Notes: generated from the letters alone by a model not told the origin. A DNA stretch of 64,000 nucleotides from JAXMAF01 sp046350555 (GCA_046350555.1 JAXMAF010000020.1:27763-91762); one strand, 5' to 3'; positions 17,301 through 25,406 are shown, counted from the first letter of the stretch. Program-made: numbers and translations.

Positions 17301-17842
17301 GTGCTCTCGCCGGCGGCGGCGATGCAGACGTGTTCCCGTCAGCGGTGATCGAATTCAGCCCGGATGGCGCAACGCTCGCGGTCCGCGCGTCGAACAAGTG
17401 CGTGTTGTGGGATGTCCGGGCTCGGACGATCCAGCGATCGATGCCGATGGGAGGTTGGGGCTGGATGCGTTTCTCCCCCGACGGATCGGTCCTCGCGAGC
17501 GGCGTGTACGGCAGCATCATCTTCTTCGACGTCCACACGGGGCGCGTTCTCAGCGAGAACAAGGATCCAGGATCAGCCGGCACGGCGGTCGTCTTCCATC
17601 CCGGCGGCAACCTCTTCTTCGCGTCTTCATCGAGCAACTCGATCCGCGCGTGGGACGTCCGGACAGGACGTGAGCTCTTCTCGCTTCCCCAACGCGCCTC
17701 GCTGATCGGTGGCTCGCTCTTCGTGACGCCGGATGGCAAGAGCTTGATCTCCTCCGACGCGTCCGGCGCTGTCGTCGCCTGGGACCTGACGTACTACAAC
17801 GGGCATATCCGGCGGGAATTGGAGTTCCGCGCTGCGCACTGA
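14354..17842 (+). CDS. Membrane Ser/Thr protein kinase with zinc finger and WD40 repeats
   Basis: 1162 residues from ATG 14354 (GGGGG upstream). Order: putative anti-sigma-type zinc finger H36-x3-C40-x2-C43 ('HLAGCSLC'); Hanks-type kinase domain from ~residue 111 (glycine loop 'HRGGQGTV', VAIK-like lysine 'AAVKVIRAG', catalytic 'HRDLKPSNIL' near 237, 'DFGIAH' near 257, 'APEQV'); one transmembrane helix near 412-432; and a ~700-residue C-terminal region of WD40-like repeats ('FSPDGATLAVRAS', 'WDVRTGRELFSL'). It is probably a receptor kinase that senses extracytoplasmic conditions through the propeller and acts on the adjacent ECF sigma factor. It is a tandem paralogue of the kinase at 18113-21508, with nearly identical DNA around the juxtamembrane segment. 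Confidence 0.88.
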   Translation: MGFIEQADDCPSEAELVQFASDEIADRRALARLEGHLAGCSLCAARLREIRSNQRLLAFIRHMGAQATSGAQPAATGPPVPASGPSSSANHATDAGRALDPAASDERAPLRGYRLLEILHRGGQGTVHRATHEPTGRAAAVKVIRAGSTRERQRLWREAQLVAKLRHPNIVTVHDCGLLPDGGFAIAMELVEGVTLDEWRRRIDAEDLSAGDRVRRKLALFVKVCDAVQHAHQRGVIHRDLKPSNILVDASDEPRILDFGIAHDTTGVEPTITRTGEFTGTLAYAAPEQVSSDAQETDTRSDVYSLGVVLYELVAGTMPYDTAGPMESVVNAIAHAEPIPPRTDIFDRRVDADVTTIILKALSKAPDRRYQSAGALGADIARHLAGTAIEARRDSTWYVLRKTASRHRVAFAAAGVIVAILAGFGAAMAWQARRLAVRGRELASALSDSNVERGRLLAAAGNVVQAEAVVWPELIGAGVTRIDGPEVGFVGSTGAMHAYWALWDMFRKSARVATLRTGGRMANPLRFDKDGRRLSAFDGDGRLVSWSTATWERLRDTSLVAPVDKVKFRAAMSPNGDIAIFGGGMLRVIDPETGGVRAQVADPDDQAVAGTFGPDGAVLATIGRDGRLRLWDAGSLASLVTIAGESVCKDADDCSLPAFSLDGSRVAAALADGALGVWNATSGALERTLRPPQSLERDGRVIGFPRRIAFGSDGTIAASLVAHVVVWPAGNERPLDLGGQFGAGGATVAFVHGPECELLVASGGAPGGGSGVTLIWKPLTGERVATFKHLTVSSTCTASPDGRFIAVGGFEGGRGTLEGMVQVFEATEEPSFSVLHEEAGRGAVAAMSRDGTTVALAAAHPDRSGQDVLVMDLKSGTTTNRFHREGSPLSKLAFAPDGLSLFEGQWNGRITQAELPAGTTRCEFVVPDASGSDEPTPAPGAADQDQTMDANQMRLSPQGNVIARAGPRGQIDLWEVPSGRWIGALAGGGDADVFPSAVIEFSPDGATLAVRASNKCVLWDVRARTIQRSMPMGGWGWMRFSPDGSVLASGVYGSIIFFDVHTGRVLSENKDPGSAGTAVVFHPGGNLFFASSSSNSIRAWDVRTGRELFSLPQRASLIGGSLFVTPDGKSLISSDASGAVVAWDLTYYNGHIRRELEFRAAH

Positions 17843-17847
17843 GTTCG

Positions 17848-17951
17848 CACGGATTCCAGTAGAGCTCCATTCGTCCGGCCCCTTGCCCACAGCGGCGTCT
17901 CACGGTGGAATTGAGTTGGGTGGGGCGCGAGAGTCAACTGGGACGCGTATG
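17848..17951 (+). repeat. Interspersed ~105-bp repeat, copy 3
   Basis: Forward copy (GGATTCCAGTAGAGCTCC at the left, CAACTGGGACGCGTATG at the right). Its terminal ATG is in frame with the sigma-factor remnant that follows, and it occupies the place where the first three quarters of that sigma gene should be. Confidence 0.88.
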
Positions 17952-18116
17952 ACGACGACAACCGCGCTGCCAAGGTCGATGAAGAGCCGCACCGACAAGG
18001 CCGCGCGCGAGTGCGGCATGTCGGTGGACGAGGTGTACACCGCGAAGGCGCGGGTGACCAGGCGGCTGCGCGAGATCGTCGACAACCTGACCGCCGCATG
18101 GCGGGAGGACGAATGA
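17949..18116 (+). pseudogene. C-terminal remnant of an ECF sigma factor
   Basis: About 55 codons can be read from an ATG supplied by the repeat. The last 34 residues ('AARECGMSVDEVYTAKARV', then 'TRRLREIVDNLTAAWREDE') align without gaps to the end of the intact sigma factor at 13573-14169 ('AALDCGMSCDEVYVARNRV'). Regions 2, 3 and the first part of 4 are gone. The stop overlaps the kinase ATG as ATGA, the original coupling. It is almost certainly not a functional sigma factor, though translation of the stub could still couple expression of the kinase. Confidence 0.8.
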
Positions 18117-21100
18117 CGAGGCCTGCCGGAACCTGCCCGTCGCCCGCGGCGCTCGATGCGTTCGCGGCCGGCGCGTGCGCCGACGAGGCGGTGGCGGCGC
18201 ACGTCGAACGCTGCGAAACCTGCCGCGCGGTTGTCGAGGAAACACGCGGGAACAACCTCTTGCTCGCCGACGTGCGAGCGGCCTTGGCCGCGAAGATCGC
18301 GACGCAAGCGCCCTCGCCGGAGAGGGGTTCGCGCACGAACAAGCCCGACCTCGTCCCCGGCTACGAGCTTCAGGAGGAGATCCACCGCGGCGGCCAGGGC
18401 GTGGTCTACCGGGCGATTCAGACGCGCACGCGCCGCACGGTGGCGATCAAGATGCTCCTGAACTGGCGCGGCACCACAACGCGCCAGAAGGAGCGCTTCG
18501 AGCGCGAGATCCGCATCGCCGCGGCGCTGCGCCATCCCAACATCGTCACGGTCTACGACAGTGGCGCCATCGGCGATGGACAGTTCGGCCTGGTGATGGA
18601 GCACATCGAGGGCGTGACGCTGGACCGCTGGTCGCGCGGGCTCGACGCGGCGCGCGGGCGCGATGCCCGGCGCAATGCCTTGCGGAGCCGCCTCGCCGTC
18701 ATGTCCAAGGTGTGCGACGCGGTGCTCTGCGCCCACCAGCACTCGATCGTCCACCGCGATCTCAAGCCCGCGAACATCCTCGTCGACGCCGCGGGCGAAC
18801 CGCACGTGCTCGACTTCGGCATCGCCCGCGATCTCGGGCCGGAAGAGCGCACGCGACTCACGCACACCGGCGAGTTCGCGGGAACGCTCGCCTACTCAGC
18901 GCCCGAGCAGGTCTCCGGTGATCCATCGAAGGTCGACACGCGCACCGACATCTATTCGCTCGGCGTGATCCTGTACGAACTGGTCGGCGGCAGAATGCCC
19001 TATTCGGTGGACGGCTCGATGGCGCGGACGATCCAGGCCGTCGAGTCGGACGAGCCCGCGCCGCTGAACCGGCGAAGCAGTGATCCCGATGGACCGTGGG
19101 TCGATGGCGACGTCTCGACGATCGTGCTCAAGGCGCTGTCGAAGGATCCGGTGCGGCGCTACCAGACGGCCGCGGGGCTCCGCGACGACATCGACCGCTA
19201 CCTCGCGGGCAGGCCGATCGAGGCGCGGCGCGACAGCACGTGGTACGTCCTGCGGAAGACCGCGTCGAGGCACCGCGTCGTCGTCTCGGCGGCGGCGCTG
19301 GTCATTGTGCTCCTCGCGGGCTTCGGCGCCGCGATGGCGTGGCAGGCGCACCGGCTCGCGATCAAGAGCCACGAACTCGCGAGCGCGCTCAGCGACAGCA
19401 ACGTCGAGCGCGGACGCTCGCTCGCCCTCGCAGGCAAGCTTCCGCTGGCGGAGGACGCGGTGTGGCCGGAGCTGATCGGCGCGGGAGTGACGCGGATCGA
19501 CGGACCGGAGGCGGGGTTCACGGGATCTCCCGAAGCGCTGCACGCCTACTGGGCAATGTGGGACATCTTCCAGAGGTCGTCGTGCGTGGCGACGCTTCGT
19601 ACCCATGGCAGCGCAATCGAGCTTCTCCATTTCGATGAAGGTGGCAACCGCTTGTGCGCGCTGGATCGGAACGCCACACTCAACAGTTGGTCGGTCGCAA
19701 CGTGGAACGCCCTGCCCAACAACACGCTGATCGCCGCGGTCGATCGAGCGAGATTCCGGTCCGCCTTGGCCCCGAACGGGAACATCGCCCTCCTCGGGGG
19801 CGGCCTGCTCCGGATCATCGAGCCCAACACGGGCGCCGTCGAGGCGCAACTGGACGATCCGGGCAATCAGGTAATCACGGCAACGTTCAGCCCGGACGGC
19901 GCCAACCTGATGACACTCGGGCGCGACAACCGGCTCCGCGTGAGGGACGCGCAGTCACTCCAACCAGTTGTCACGATCGAGAACGCCCCGTGCGTCTGCC
20001 GGCCGGCCGTCTCCCCCGACGGCCGCCTCGTCGCCTCGGCGCTTCCCGAAGGTGCCCTCGGCGTGTGGAATGCGGTCTCGGGCGCGCTGGAGCGCACCTT
20101 GCGTCCGCCGGATTCGCTTGATTTCCACGTCTATGGGTACGTTGCGAATGAAATCGCATTTGGACCCGACGGAACGATCGCGGCCTTGGTTGGCCCCCAC
20201 CTGGTTGTGTGGCCGTCGGACGGCAAGCCCCCTATCGACGTCGGGCTAAATGAGATGATTCCAACGACCTTGGCATTTCTTCCCGGCTCCGGAGGCCGCA
20301 AGGTCGTCGCAAGCGGGAGCGAACAGGGAAACGATGATGGCCTGACGATCGTTTGGGACATTTCAACTGGCGAACGCTCCGCGACCTTCGGCGGTGGGAG
20401 GACCACCACCGCACTGGCCACCAGTTCCGATGGCCGAATGATCGCAACGAGCGACCAGCTTGGCACCGTGCGGGTGTATGAGGTGACCAAGGATCCACAT
20501 GTCCGGGTCCTCCATTCGGGGGGTTGGGGTCGCTCGATCGCCGCCTTGAGCCCCGATGGAAGCGTCGTGGCGCTGACCATGGTGCCGCAGGGACAAACCG
20601 GCCGCGACCTGCTCCTGGTGGACCTCAGGTCCGGTGCGACGATGAGCCGGTTTCACCGCGACGACGCGCAGCCGTGCGATCTCGAGTTCGCCATCGATGG
20701 CCAGTCGCTCTTCGAGGGCGAGACGAGCGGGCGCATCACGCAGTTGGCCATTCCGAGCGGGGCGGTGCTGCGCGAATTCTCCACATCAGCGCCGGCGGCG
20801 CCCGATGCAGCGAGCGACCAATCCACACCCGTCGGCGCGCCGGCTGACGATGGCCTCGACTTCAATCAGATCCGGTTGAGTCCCGATGGAAGCGTGCTCG
20901 CGCGAGCTCGCGCGGATGGACGGATCGACCTTTGGGACACCGCGTCGGGCCGCTGGCTCGATTGCCTCGATACGGGCACGAGCGGCTTCACGGTCGCCGA
21001 CTTCAGCCCCGACGGCAGGACGCTGGCAGCCCGTACAACGGACGCGTGCGTGCTCTGGGATCTCCAAACCCGGACGATCAGCCGCTCGATCCCCGCGGAG

Positions 21101-21508
21101 GGCAATGCCGGGACCATTCCAGTGCGCTTTTCCCGCGATGGGGCGATCATCGCGAGCGGTGTGCATGGCTGCATTCGGTTCTTCGACGCAGCCACGGGCC
21201 GCGTCCTGGCCAAGAACAGGGTCCCGGGAACATGCGGACTGGGGATGGCGTTCCATCCGAACGGCCAGATCCTCTTCACTCCCTCGCTGAATCGATCGAT
21301 CGCGCTCCTGGATACTCGAACGGGGCGCGAGCTGCTTTCACTCAAGAAGCACAGCGCATTCATCATCTCGCTCCTCGTCACGCCGGACGGGAACACCCTG
21401 ATCTCCTCGGACTGGTCGGGCACGGTGCTGGCCTGGGACCTCGGCTATTACACCGAGCGGATCCAACGGGAGTTGGAGTACCAACTCGCCCACCGTTCAC
21501 CACCGTGA
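18113..21508 (+). CDS. Membrane Ser/Thr protein kinase with zinc finger and WD40 repeats (paralogue)
   Basis: 1131 residues from ATG 18113, overlapping the upstream sigma remnant by four bases. It has the same architecture as the 14354-17842 kinase: H-x3-C-x2-C ('HVERCETC') near residue 25, kinase domain from ~82 ('HRGGQGVVYRA', 'VAIKMLL', 'HRDLKPANIL' near 216, 'DFGIARD'), a transmembrane segment near 390-408, then WD40-like repeats ('FSPDGRTLAARTTDACVLWD'). The segment 'IEARRDSTWYVLRKTASRHR' is identical in both kinases and its DNA nearly so, pointing to a recent tandem duplication or gene conversion. Its own sigma factor is truncated, so its target may now be the upstream sigma factor or something else. 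Confidence 0.88.
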   Translation: MTRPAGTCPSPAALDAFAAGACADEAVAAHVERCETCRAVVEETRGNNLLLADVRAALAAKIATQAPSPERGSRTNKPDLVPGYELQEEIHRGGQGVVYRAIQTRTRRTVAIKMLLNWRGTTTRQKERFEREIRIAAALRHPNIVTVYDSGAIGDGQFGLVMEHIEGVTLDRWSRGLDAARGRDARRNALRSRLAVMSKVCDAVLCAHQHSIVHRDLKPANILVDAAGEPHVLDFGIARDLGPEERTRLTHTGEFAGTLAYSAPEQVSGDPSKVDTRTDIYSLGVILYELVGGRMPYSVDGSMARTIQAVESDEPAPLNRRSSDPDGPWVDGDVSTIVLKALSKDPVRRYQTAAGLRDDIDRYLAGRPIEARRDSTWYVLRKTASRHRVVVSAAALVIVLLAGFGAAMAWQAHRLAIKSHELASALSDSNVERGRSLALAGKLPLAEDAVWPELIGAGVTRIDGPEAGFTGSPEALHAYWAMWDIFQRSSCVATLRTHGSAIELLHFDEGGNRLCALDRNATLNSWSVATWNALPNNTLIAAVDRARFRSALAPNGNIALLGGGLLRIIEPNTGAVEAQLDDPGNQVITATFSPDGANLMTLGRDNRLRVRDAQSLQPVVTIENAPCVCRPAVSPDGRLVASALPEGALGVWNAVSGALERTLRPPDSLDFHVYGYVANEIAFGPDGTIAALVGPHLVVWPSDGKPPIDVGLNEMIPTTLAFLPGSGGRKVVASGSEQGNDDGLTIVWDISTGERSATFGGGRTTTALATSSDGRMIATSDQLGTVRVYEVTKDPHVRVLHSGGWGRSIAALSPDGSVVALTMVPQGQTGRDLLLVDLRSGATMSRFHRDDAQPCDLEFAIDGQSLFEGETSGRITQLAIPSGAVLREFSTSAPAAPDAASDQSTPVGAPADDGLDFNQIRLSPDGSVLARARADGRIDLWDTASGRWLDCLDTGTSGFTVADFSPDGRTLAARTTDACVLWDLQTRTISRSIPAEGNAGTIPVRFSRDGAIIASGVHGCIRFFDAATGRVLAKNRVPGTCGLGMAFHPNGQILFTPSLNRSIALLDTRTGRELLSLKKHSAFIISLLVTPDGNTLISSDWSGTVLAWDLGYYTERIQRELEYQLAHRSPP

Positions 21509-21547
21509 TTTGCCGCCGCGAGGCGGCTTCGTCGCGCAGCTCTCATT

Positions 21548-21649
21548 CGGATTCCAGGAGACCTCCATGCGTTCGACCGCATGCCCACAGCGGCGTCTCA
21601 CGGCGGAATTGGGTTCGGTGGGAAGCGACAATCAACTGGGGCGCGCATG
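21548..21649 (+). repeat. Interspersed ~105-bp repeat, copy 4
   Basis: Forward copy (CGGATTCCAGGAGACCTCC ... CAACTGGGGCGCGCATG). It lies in the 381-base gap 21509-21889 after the second WD40 kinase; the gap also contains a short signal-peptide-like frame at 21702-21833. Confidence 0.88.
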
Positions 21650-21701
21650 AGGCGATCGTCCCATGGACAGGCCCGAGCGACGCGAGCTACTCTCGGGGTT
21701 C

Positions 21702-21833
21702 ATGAACAGAGCTCCACTGAATTCACCCGCGAACGGGATGGCGATGGCGTTGGCCCTGTGCGCGCTGGTCTCCGCATCGGCGCACGCGGTCGGCCTGCCG
21801 TGTTCGTACGACTTCACGGTCCCTCCCCCTTGA
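21702..21833 (+). CDS. Short signal-peptide-like ORF
   Basis: A 43-codon frame whose first 30 residues read as an export signal: 'MAMALALCALVSASAHA' is a hydrophobic core ending in an AHA cleavage site. Only about 13 residues follow, ending in PPP. No strong Shine-Dalgarno is present. It is either a tiny secreted peptide or the remnant 5' end of a lost exported-protein gene; the adjacent repeat favours the latter. Confidence 0.35.
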   Translation: MNRAPLNSPANGMAMALALCALVSASAHAVGLPCSYDFTVPPP

Positions 21834-21889
21834 GCGCCGCGCCGCCTCGTGATGAAATGCACGCTTTCCCCACCCAAGAGGAGCCATCG

Positions 21890-23002
21890 ATGAGCGGAGT
21901 CCGAGTCCTGGTTGGCACGCGCAAGGGCGCGTTCGTCCTGACCGCCGATGCCAAGCGCGAGCGCTGGGATGTCGCGGGGCCGCACTTCGCGGGGTGGGAG
22001 ATCTACCACATGAAGGGCTCGCCTGCCGATCCGAACCGGCTCTTCGCGTCGCAGACGAGCGGCTGGTTCGGACAGATGATCCAGCGCTCCAACGACGGCG
22101 GCAAGACGTGGGAGCCGGTGAGCAACGAATTCAAGTACGTCGGCGAACCCGGAACGCACCAGTGGTACGACGGCACGCCGCATCCGTGGGAATTCAAGCG
22201 CATCTGGCATCTCGAACCGTCGCTGACCGATCCCGACACGGTCTACGCGGGCGCCGAGGACGCCGCACTCTTCCGCTCGACCGATGGCGGAAGGAGCTGG
22301 CTGGAGCTCGATTCGCTTCGCGCCGTCAAGGCCAATCTCTGGCAGCCCGGCGCCGGAGGCATGGGACTGCACACGATCCTTCTCGATCCGAGCGACCCGA
22401 ACCGCATCTTCATCGCCATCTCCGCGGCGGGCGCGTTTCGCAGCGACGACGCGGGGAAGACGTGGCGGCCGATCAACCGCGGCCTGACATCGCAGTACAT
22501 TCCCGACCCCAACGCCGAGGTCGGCCACTGCGTCCACCGCATCGCGATGCATCGGTCGCGTCCGGGCGTGCTCTTCATGCAGAAGCACTGGGACGTCATG
22601 CGCAGCGACAACGCCGGCGACTCGTGGCACGAGGTCAGCGGCAACCTGCCGAGCGATTTCGGCTTTCCCATCGACGTGCACGCGCACGAGCCGGAGACCG
22701 TCTACGTCGTGCCGATCAAGAGCGACTCGGAGCATTTCCCCCCGGACGGCAAGCTGCGCGTCTACCGCAGCCGATCGGGCGGCAACGAGTGGGAGGGGCT
22801 CACGAACGGCCTGCCCCAGGACAACTGCTACGTGAATGTGCTGCGCGATGCGATGGCCGTCGACACGCTCGATCCATGCGGCGTCTACTTCGGCACGACC
22901 GGCGGCCAGGTCTACGCCTCGGCCAACGCCGGCGACCGATGGGCGCCCATCGTGCGGGATCTTCCGGCCGTCCTCTCGGTCGAGGTGCAGACGCTTTCAT
23001 GA
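21890..23002 (+). CDS. BNR/VPS10-type β-propeller (sialidase-like) protein
   Basis: 370 residues from ATG 21890 with AGGAG eight bases upstream. Repeated Asp-box-like motifs ('SNDGGKTWEPV', 'STDGGRSWLEL', 'SDDAGKTWRPI', 'SDNAGDSWHEV') mark a WD40/YVTN/BNR-like propeller, as in exo-α-sialidase-fold proteins. There is no signal peptide, so it is probably cytoplasmic and probably not a real sialidase. Its stop overlaps the start of a MoaD/ThiS-like gene (ATGA), so the two are co-translated. Function unknown; the fold is confident. Confidence 0.85.
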   Translation: MSGVRVLVGTRKGAFVLTADAKRERWDVAGPHFAGWEIYHMKGSPADPNRLFASQTSGWFGQMIQRSNDGGKTWEPVSNEFKYVGEPGTHQWYDGTPHPWEFKRIWHLEPSLTDPDTVYAGAEDAALFRSTDGGRSWLELDSLRAVKANLWQPGAGGMGLHTILLDPSDPNRIFIAISAAGAFRSDDAGKTWRPINRGLTSQYIPDPNAEVGHCVHRIAMHRSRPGVLFMQKHWDVMRSDNAGDSWHEVSGNLPSDFGFPIDVHAHEPETVYVVPIKSDSEHFPPDGKLRVYRSRSGGNEWEGLTNGLPQDNCYVNVLRDAMAVDTLDPCGVYFGTTGGQVYASANAGDRWAPIVRDLPAVLSVEVQTLS

Positions 23003-23313
23003 TCCGATCGATCCGATCGATCCGAGTCGCGATCCCGTTTCATCTGCGCATGCTCGCCCAGGTCGCCGGCGAGGTGACGCTCGAGGTCGCGGATCCAGTG
23101 ACGCAGCGCTCCGTGCTCGACGCGCTCGAGGCGCGACATCCGATGCTGCGCGGCACCATCCGCGACCATGCAACGCAACAGCGCCGGCCCTTCATTCGCT
23201 TCTTCGCCTGCCGGCAGGATCTCTCGCACGAGCCGCCCGATGCGCCGCTGCCCGAGGCGGTCGCGAACGGCGCCGAGCCGCTGCTGGTCGTGGGGGCGAT
23301 CGCGGGGGGATAG
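22999..23313 (+). CDS. MoaD/ThiS-family ubiquitin-like protein
   Basis: 104 residues, start ATG overlapping the upstream stop. The sequence 'IPFHLRMLAQVAGEVTLEV' and 'LDALEARHPMLRGTIRD' fit the β-grasp MoaD/ThiS fold, and the chain ends in Gly-Gly ('VVGAIAGG'), the residue pair that is adenylated or thiocarboxylated in sulfur carriers. It could donate sulfur for molybdopterin (MoaE is encoded at 55388) or serve another pathway. Its tight coupling to a BNR propeller is unlike a standard moa operon. Fold fairly certain, partner uncertain. Confidence 0.75.
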   Translation: MIRSIRSIRVAIPFHLRMLAQVAGEVTLEVADPVTQRSVLDALEARHPMLRGTIRDHATQQRRPFIRFFACRQDLSHEPPDAPLPEAVANGAEPLLVVGAIAGG

Positions 23314-23360
23314 CGGGCCATCGGCCCGCGGCGCGCTCGACGCTGCGCCTGCATCTTCGC

Positions 23361-23412
23361 AGGTGTCCCGCGGGCATGTCCCGCGGACATGTCCCGCGGA
23401 CATGTCCCGCGC
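23361..23412. repeat. 13-bp tandem repeat, four units
   Basis: Four consecutive 13-base units of the type CATGTCCCGCGGA (23361, 23374, 23387, 23400), followed by degenerate half-units. It lies between the MoaD-like gene and the SGNH-like gene. No function evident. Confidence 0.85.
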
Positions 23413-23538
23413 GTCTCCTGCACGTGTCCCGCGCGCGGCTCCATCGGCAAACATGCTGCGACCGGCGCAACCGTTGCCTCGGTCGCGCGTGATCCGCACG
23501 CATCCGCTCGCAGTCATCGTCAACTCGGGAGGCCTCTC

Positions 23539-24768
23539 ATGCTCCAGGTTCGAAGCAGTGTTGTCGGCGCGCTCGCCGCGGGCGCAGCGCTGGTGATCTC
23601 GGCGTCGCCCGCCGGCGCATCCGATTGCGCCAACACGTCGACCGGCCTCGTCCCGCTCACATCCCTCGGCGGCGGGCTCTATCTCGGCCAGTACCAGGGC
23701 GGCCTCTACGCCAACGGATCCAACTTCATGCCCACCGGCCACGCCAGCGCGGGACTCTTCCGCGGCTTGTCGGTGATCCCCCGCAACACCGCCGGCGCTC
23801 CGGACCCGAAGGGTTCCTACGTGCTGCTTTCGATCGGCATGAGCAACACGACGATGGAGTTCTGCTCGGGTTCGCCGCAGGGCTGCGCGCCCTTCTCGTT
23901 CATCGGCAAGGCGGCGAACGACCCGCAGGTCGATCACGCGAACCTCGTCATCCTCGACGGGGCGAGCGGCGGACAGACCGCCGGCACATGGGACGATCCG
24001 GCCGATCCCAACTACGACCGCGTGCGCGACCAGGTGCTCGCGCCCGAAGGACTCGCCGAGCCGCAGGTGGCGGCGCTCTGGATCAAGGTGGCCAACGCCA
24101 ATCCAACCATCTCGCTGCCGAATCCCGGCGCCGATGCGTTCACCCTGCTCAGCCAACTCGGCAACATCGCCCGCGCCGTGCACGTGCGCTACCCCAACGT
24201 GCGACAGGCGTTTCTCTCGAGCCGCATCTACGCGGGCTACGCCTCGACGCCGCTCAACCCCGAGCCGTATGCATACGAATCCGCGTTCGCGGTCAAGTGG
24301 CTCGTCCAGGCCCAGATCACGCAGATGCAGACGGGGCGGATCGATCCCCTTGCGGGAAACCTCGATCCGGAGGGGCCCGACGCCGTGGCGCCGTGGCTCG
24401 GGTGGGGACCCTACATCTGGGCCGACGGGCTCGCGCCGGCGCCGGGCGGCCTCACGTGGACATGCGCCGACTTCAACGCCGACGGCACGCATCCCGCGAC
24501 GAGCGGTCGCGAGAAGGTCGCCGAGCGCCTGCTCGACTTCATGCTCCACTCGCCGTGGACGAAGCAATGGTTCCTCGCCGATCCTCCGGTCGTCGGCGAC
24601 CTCAACGGCGACGGTCTCGTGAACGGCGCCGACCTCGGCCTGATGCTCGGCGCGGCTGGACCGTGTCCCGGCCCGATCCCCGGCGTCGGCACGTGCGCCG
24701 CGGATCTCAACGGCGACGGCGCTGTGAACGGCGCCGACGTCGGACTCCTGTTGGGGAATTGGACATAA
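23539..24768 (+). CDS. Exported SGNH-hydrolase-like protein with dockerin-like tail
   Basis: 409 residues from ATG 23539, with GGGAGG seven bases upstream. The signal peptide is 'VGALAAGAALVISASPAGA'. The body has 'YVLLSIGMSNTTMEF' near residue 95, possibly the nucleophile block, and 'DGTHPATSGREKVAERL' near 320, matching the D-x-x-H block of SGNH/GDSL esterases. Two dockerin-like motifs close the protein (DLNGDGLVNGADLG, DLNGDGAVNGADVG). It is probably a secreted esterase or deacetylase acting on polysaccharide, consistent with the nearby GH5 protein. Substrate is inference. Confidence 0.7.
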   Translation: MLQVRSSVVGALAAGAALVISASPAGASDCANTSTGLVPLTSLGGGLYLGQYQGGLYANGSNFMPTGHASAGLFRGLSVIPRNTAGAPDPKGSYVLLSIGMSNTTMEFCSGSPQGCAPFSFIGKAANDPQVDHANLVILDGASGGQTAGTWDDPADPNYDRVRDQVLAPEGLAEPQVAALWIKVANANPTISLPNPGADAFTLLSQLGNIARAVHVRYPNVRQAFLSSRIYAGYASTPLNPEPYAYESAFAVKWLVQAQITQMQTGRIDPLAGNLDPEGPDAVAPWLGWGPYIWADGLAPAPGGLTWTCADFNADGTHPATSGREKVAERLLDFMLHSPWTKQWFLADPPVVGDLNGDGLVNGADLGLMLGAAGPCPGPIPGVGTCAADLNGDGAVNGADVGLLLGNWT

Positions 24769-24819
24769 TGTCCGCGGCCGCCCGGTCGCGGGGGGCGATC
24801 GATTTCGAATGGAGGCACC

Positions 24820-25296
24820 ATGCTGCGGAACATCCTCGGGGCAGTCGCCGGCTACGCCGCCACATTCGTGGTGATCATGATCACCATGACGCTCCTCTTC
24901 GTCGTGCTCGGCAAGGAACGGGCATTCGCGGCGGCGACGTTCGATGTCAGCGCGCTCTTCGTCGCGTGTGCGATCGCGCTCTCCCTCGTCGCGGCGATCG
25001 TCGGCGGCTGGGTCGCGGCGCTCATCGGCCGGCCTTCGTCGCGGGCGGTGATGATCCTCGTGGGCATCGTGCTGGTGCTCGGGATCGTCTCGGCGGCGAT
25101 GGAGATCGGAATGCAGCGGAGCGGCCCATCGGAGCGCGACGAGACGATATCCGTGTTCGAGGCGGCGCAGCACGCGAGACAGCCGCTCTGGTACTCGCTG
25201 CTGCTGCCCGTCATCGGAGTCGCGGGTGTCCTGCTGGGCGGGCGGCTGGGTGGCGGGGCGCGTGACGGGACGGGTCGCAGCGCCGCCAGGGGCTGA
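24820..25296 (+). CDS. Small membrane protein of unknown function
   Basis: 158 residues with GGAGG before ATG 24820. Four hydrophobic helices are visible (e.g. 'YAATFVVIMITMTLLFVVL', 'AVMILVGIVLVLGIVSAAM', 'LLLPVIGVAGVLLGG'). The C-terminus is Gly/Arg-rich. No conserved motif is recognised. It follows the SGNH-like gene by 51 bases and could share its transcript. Confidence 0.7.
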   Translation: MLRNILGAVAGYAATFVVIMITMTLLFVVLGKERAFAAATFDVSALFVACAIALSLVAAIVGGWVAALIGRPSSRAVMILVGIVLVLGIVSAAMEIGMQRSGPSERDETISVFEAAQHARQPLWYSLLLPVIGVAGVLLGGRLGGGARDGTGRSAARG

Positions 25297-25406
25297 ACGC
25301 GCACGCGCACGTGCACGCGCCGATCCCGAGGGCGGAGCTTCGTGCGCTCCCGCTGTTTTGCGCGAACCCTCCCGCCGCCCCCTCGATACTCCTCTCGCCG
25401 GCTTCA

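Noticed and set aside
21890..23002. Calling the BNR protein a sialidase
   Set aside because: Asp-box-like repeats show the fold only; the arginine triad and a signal peptide were not found.
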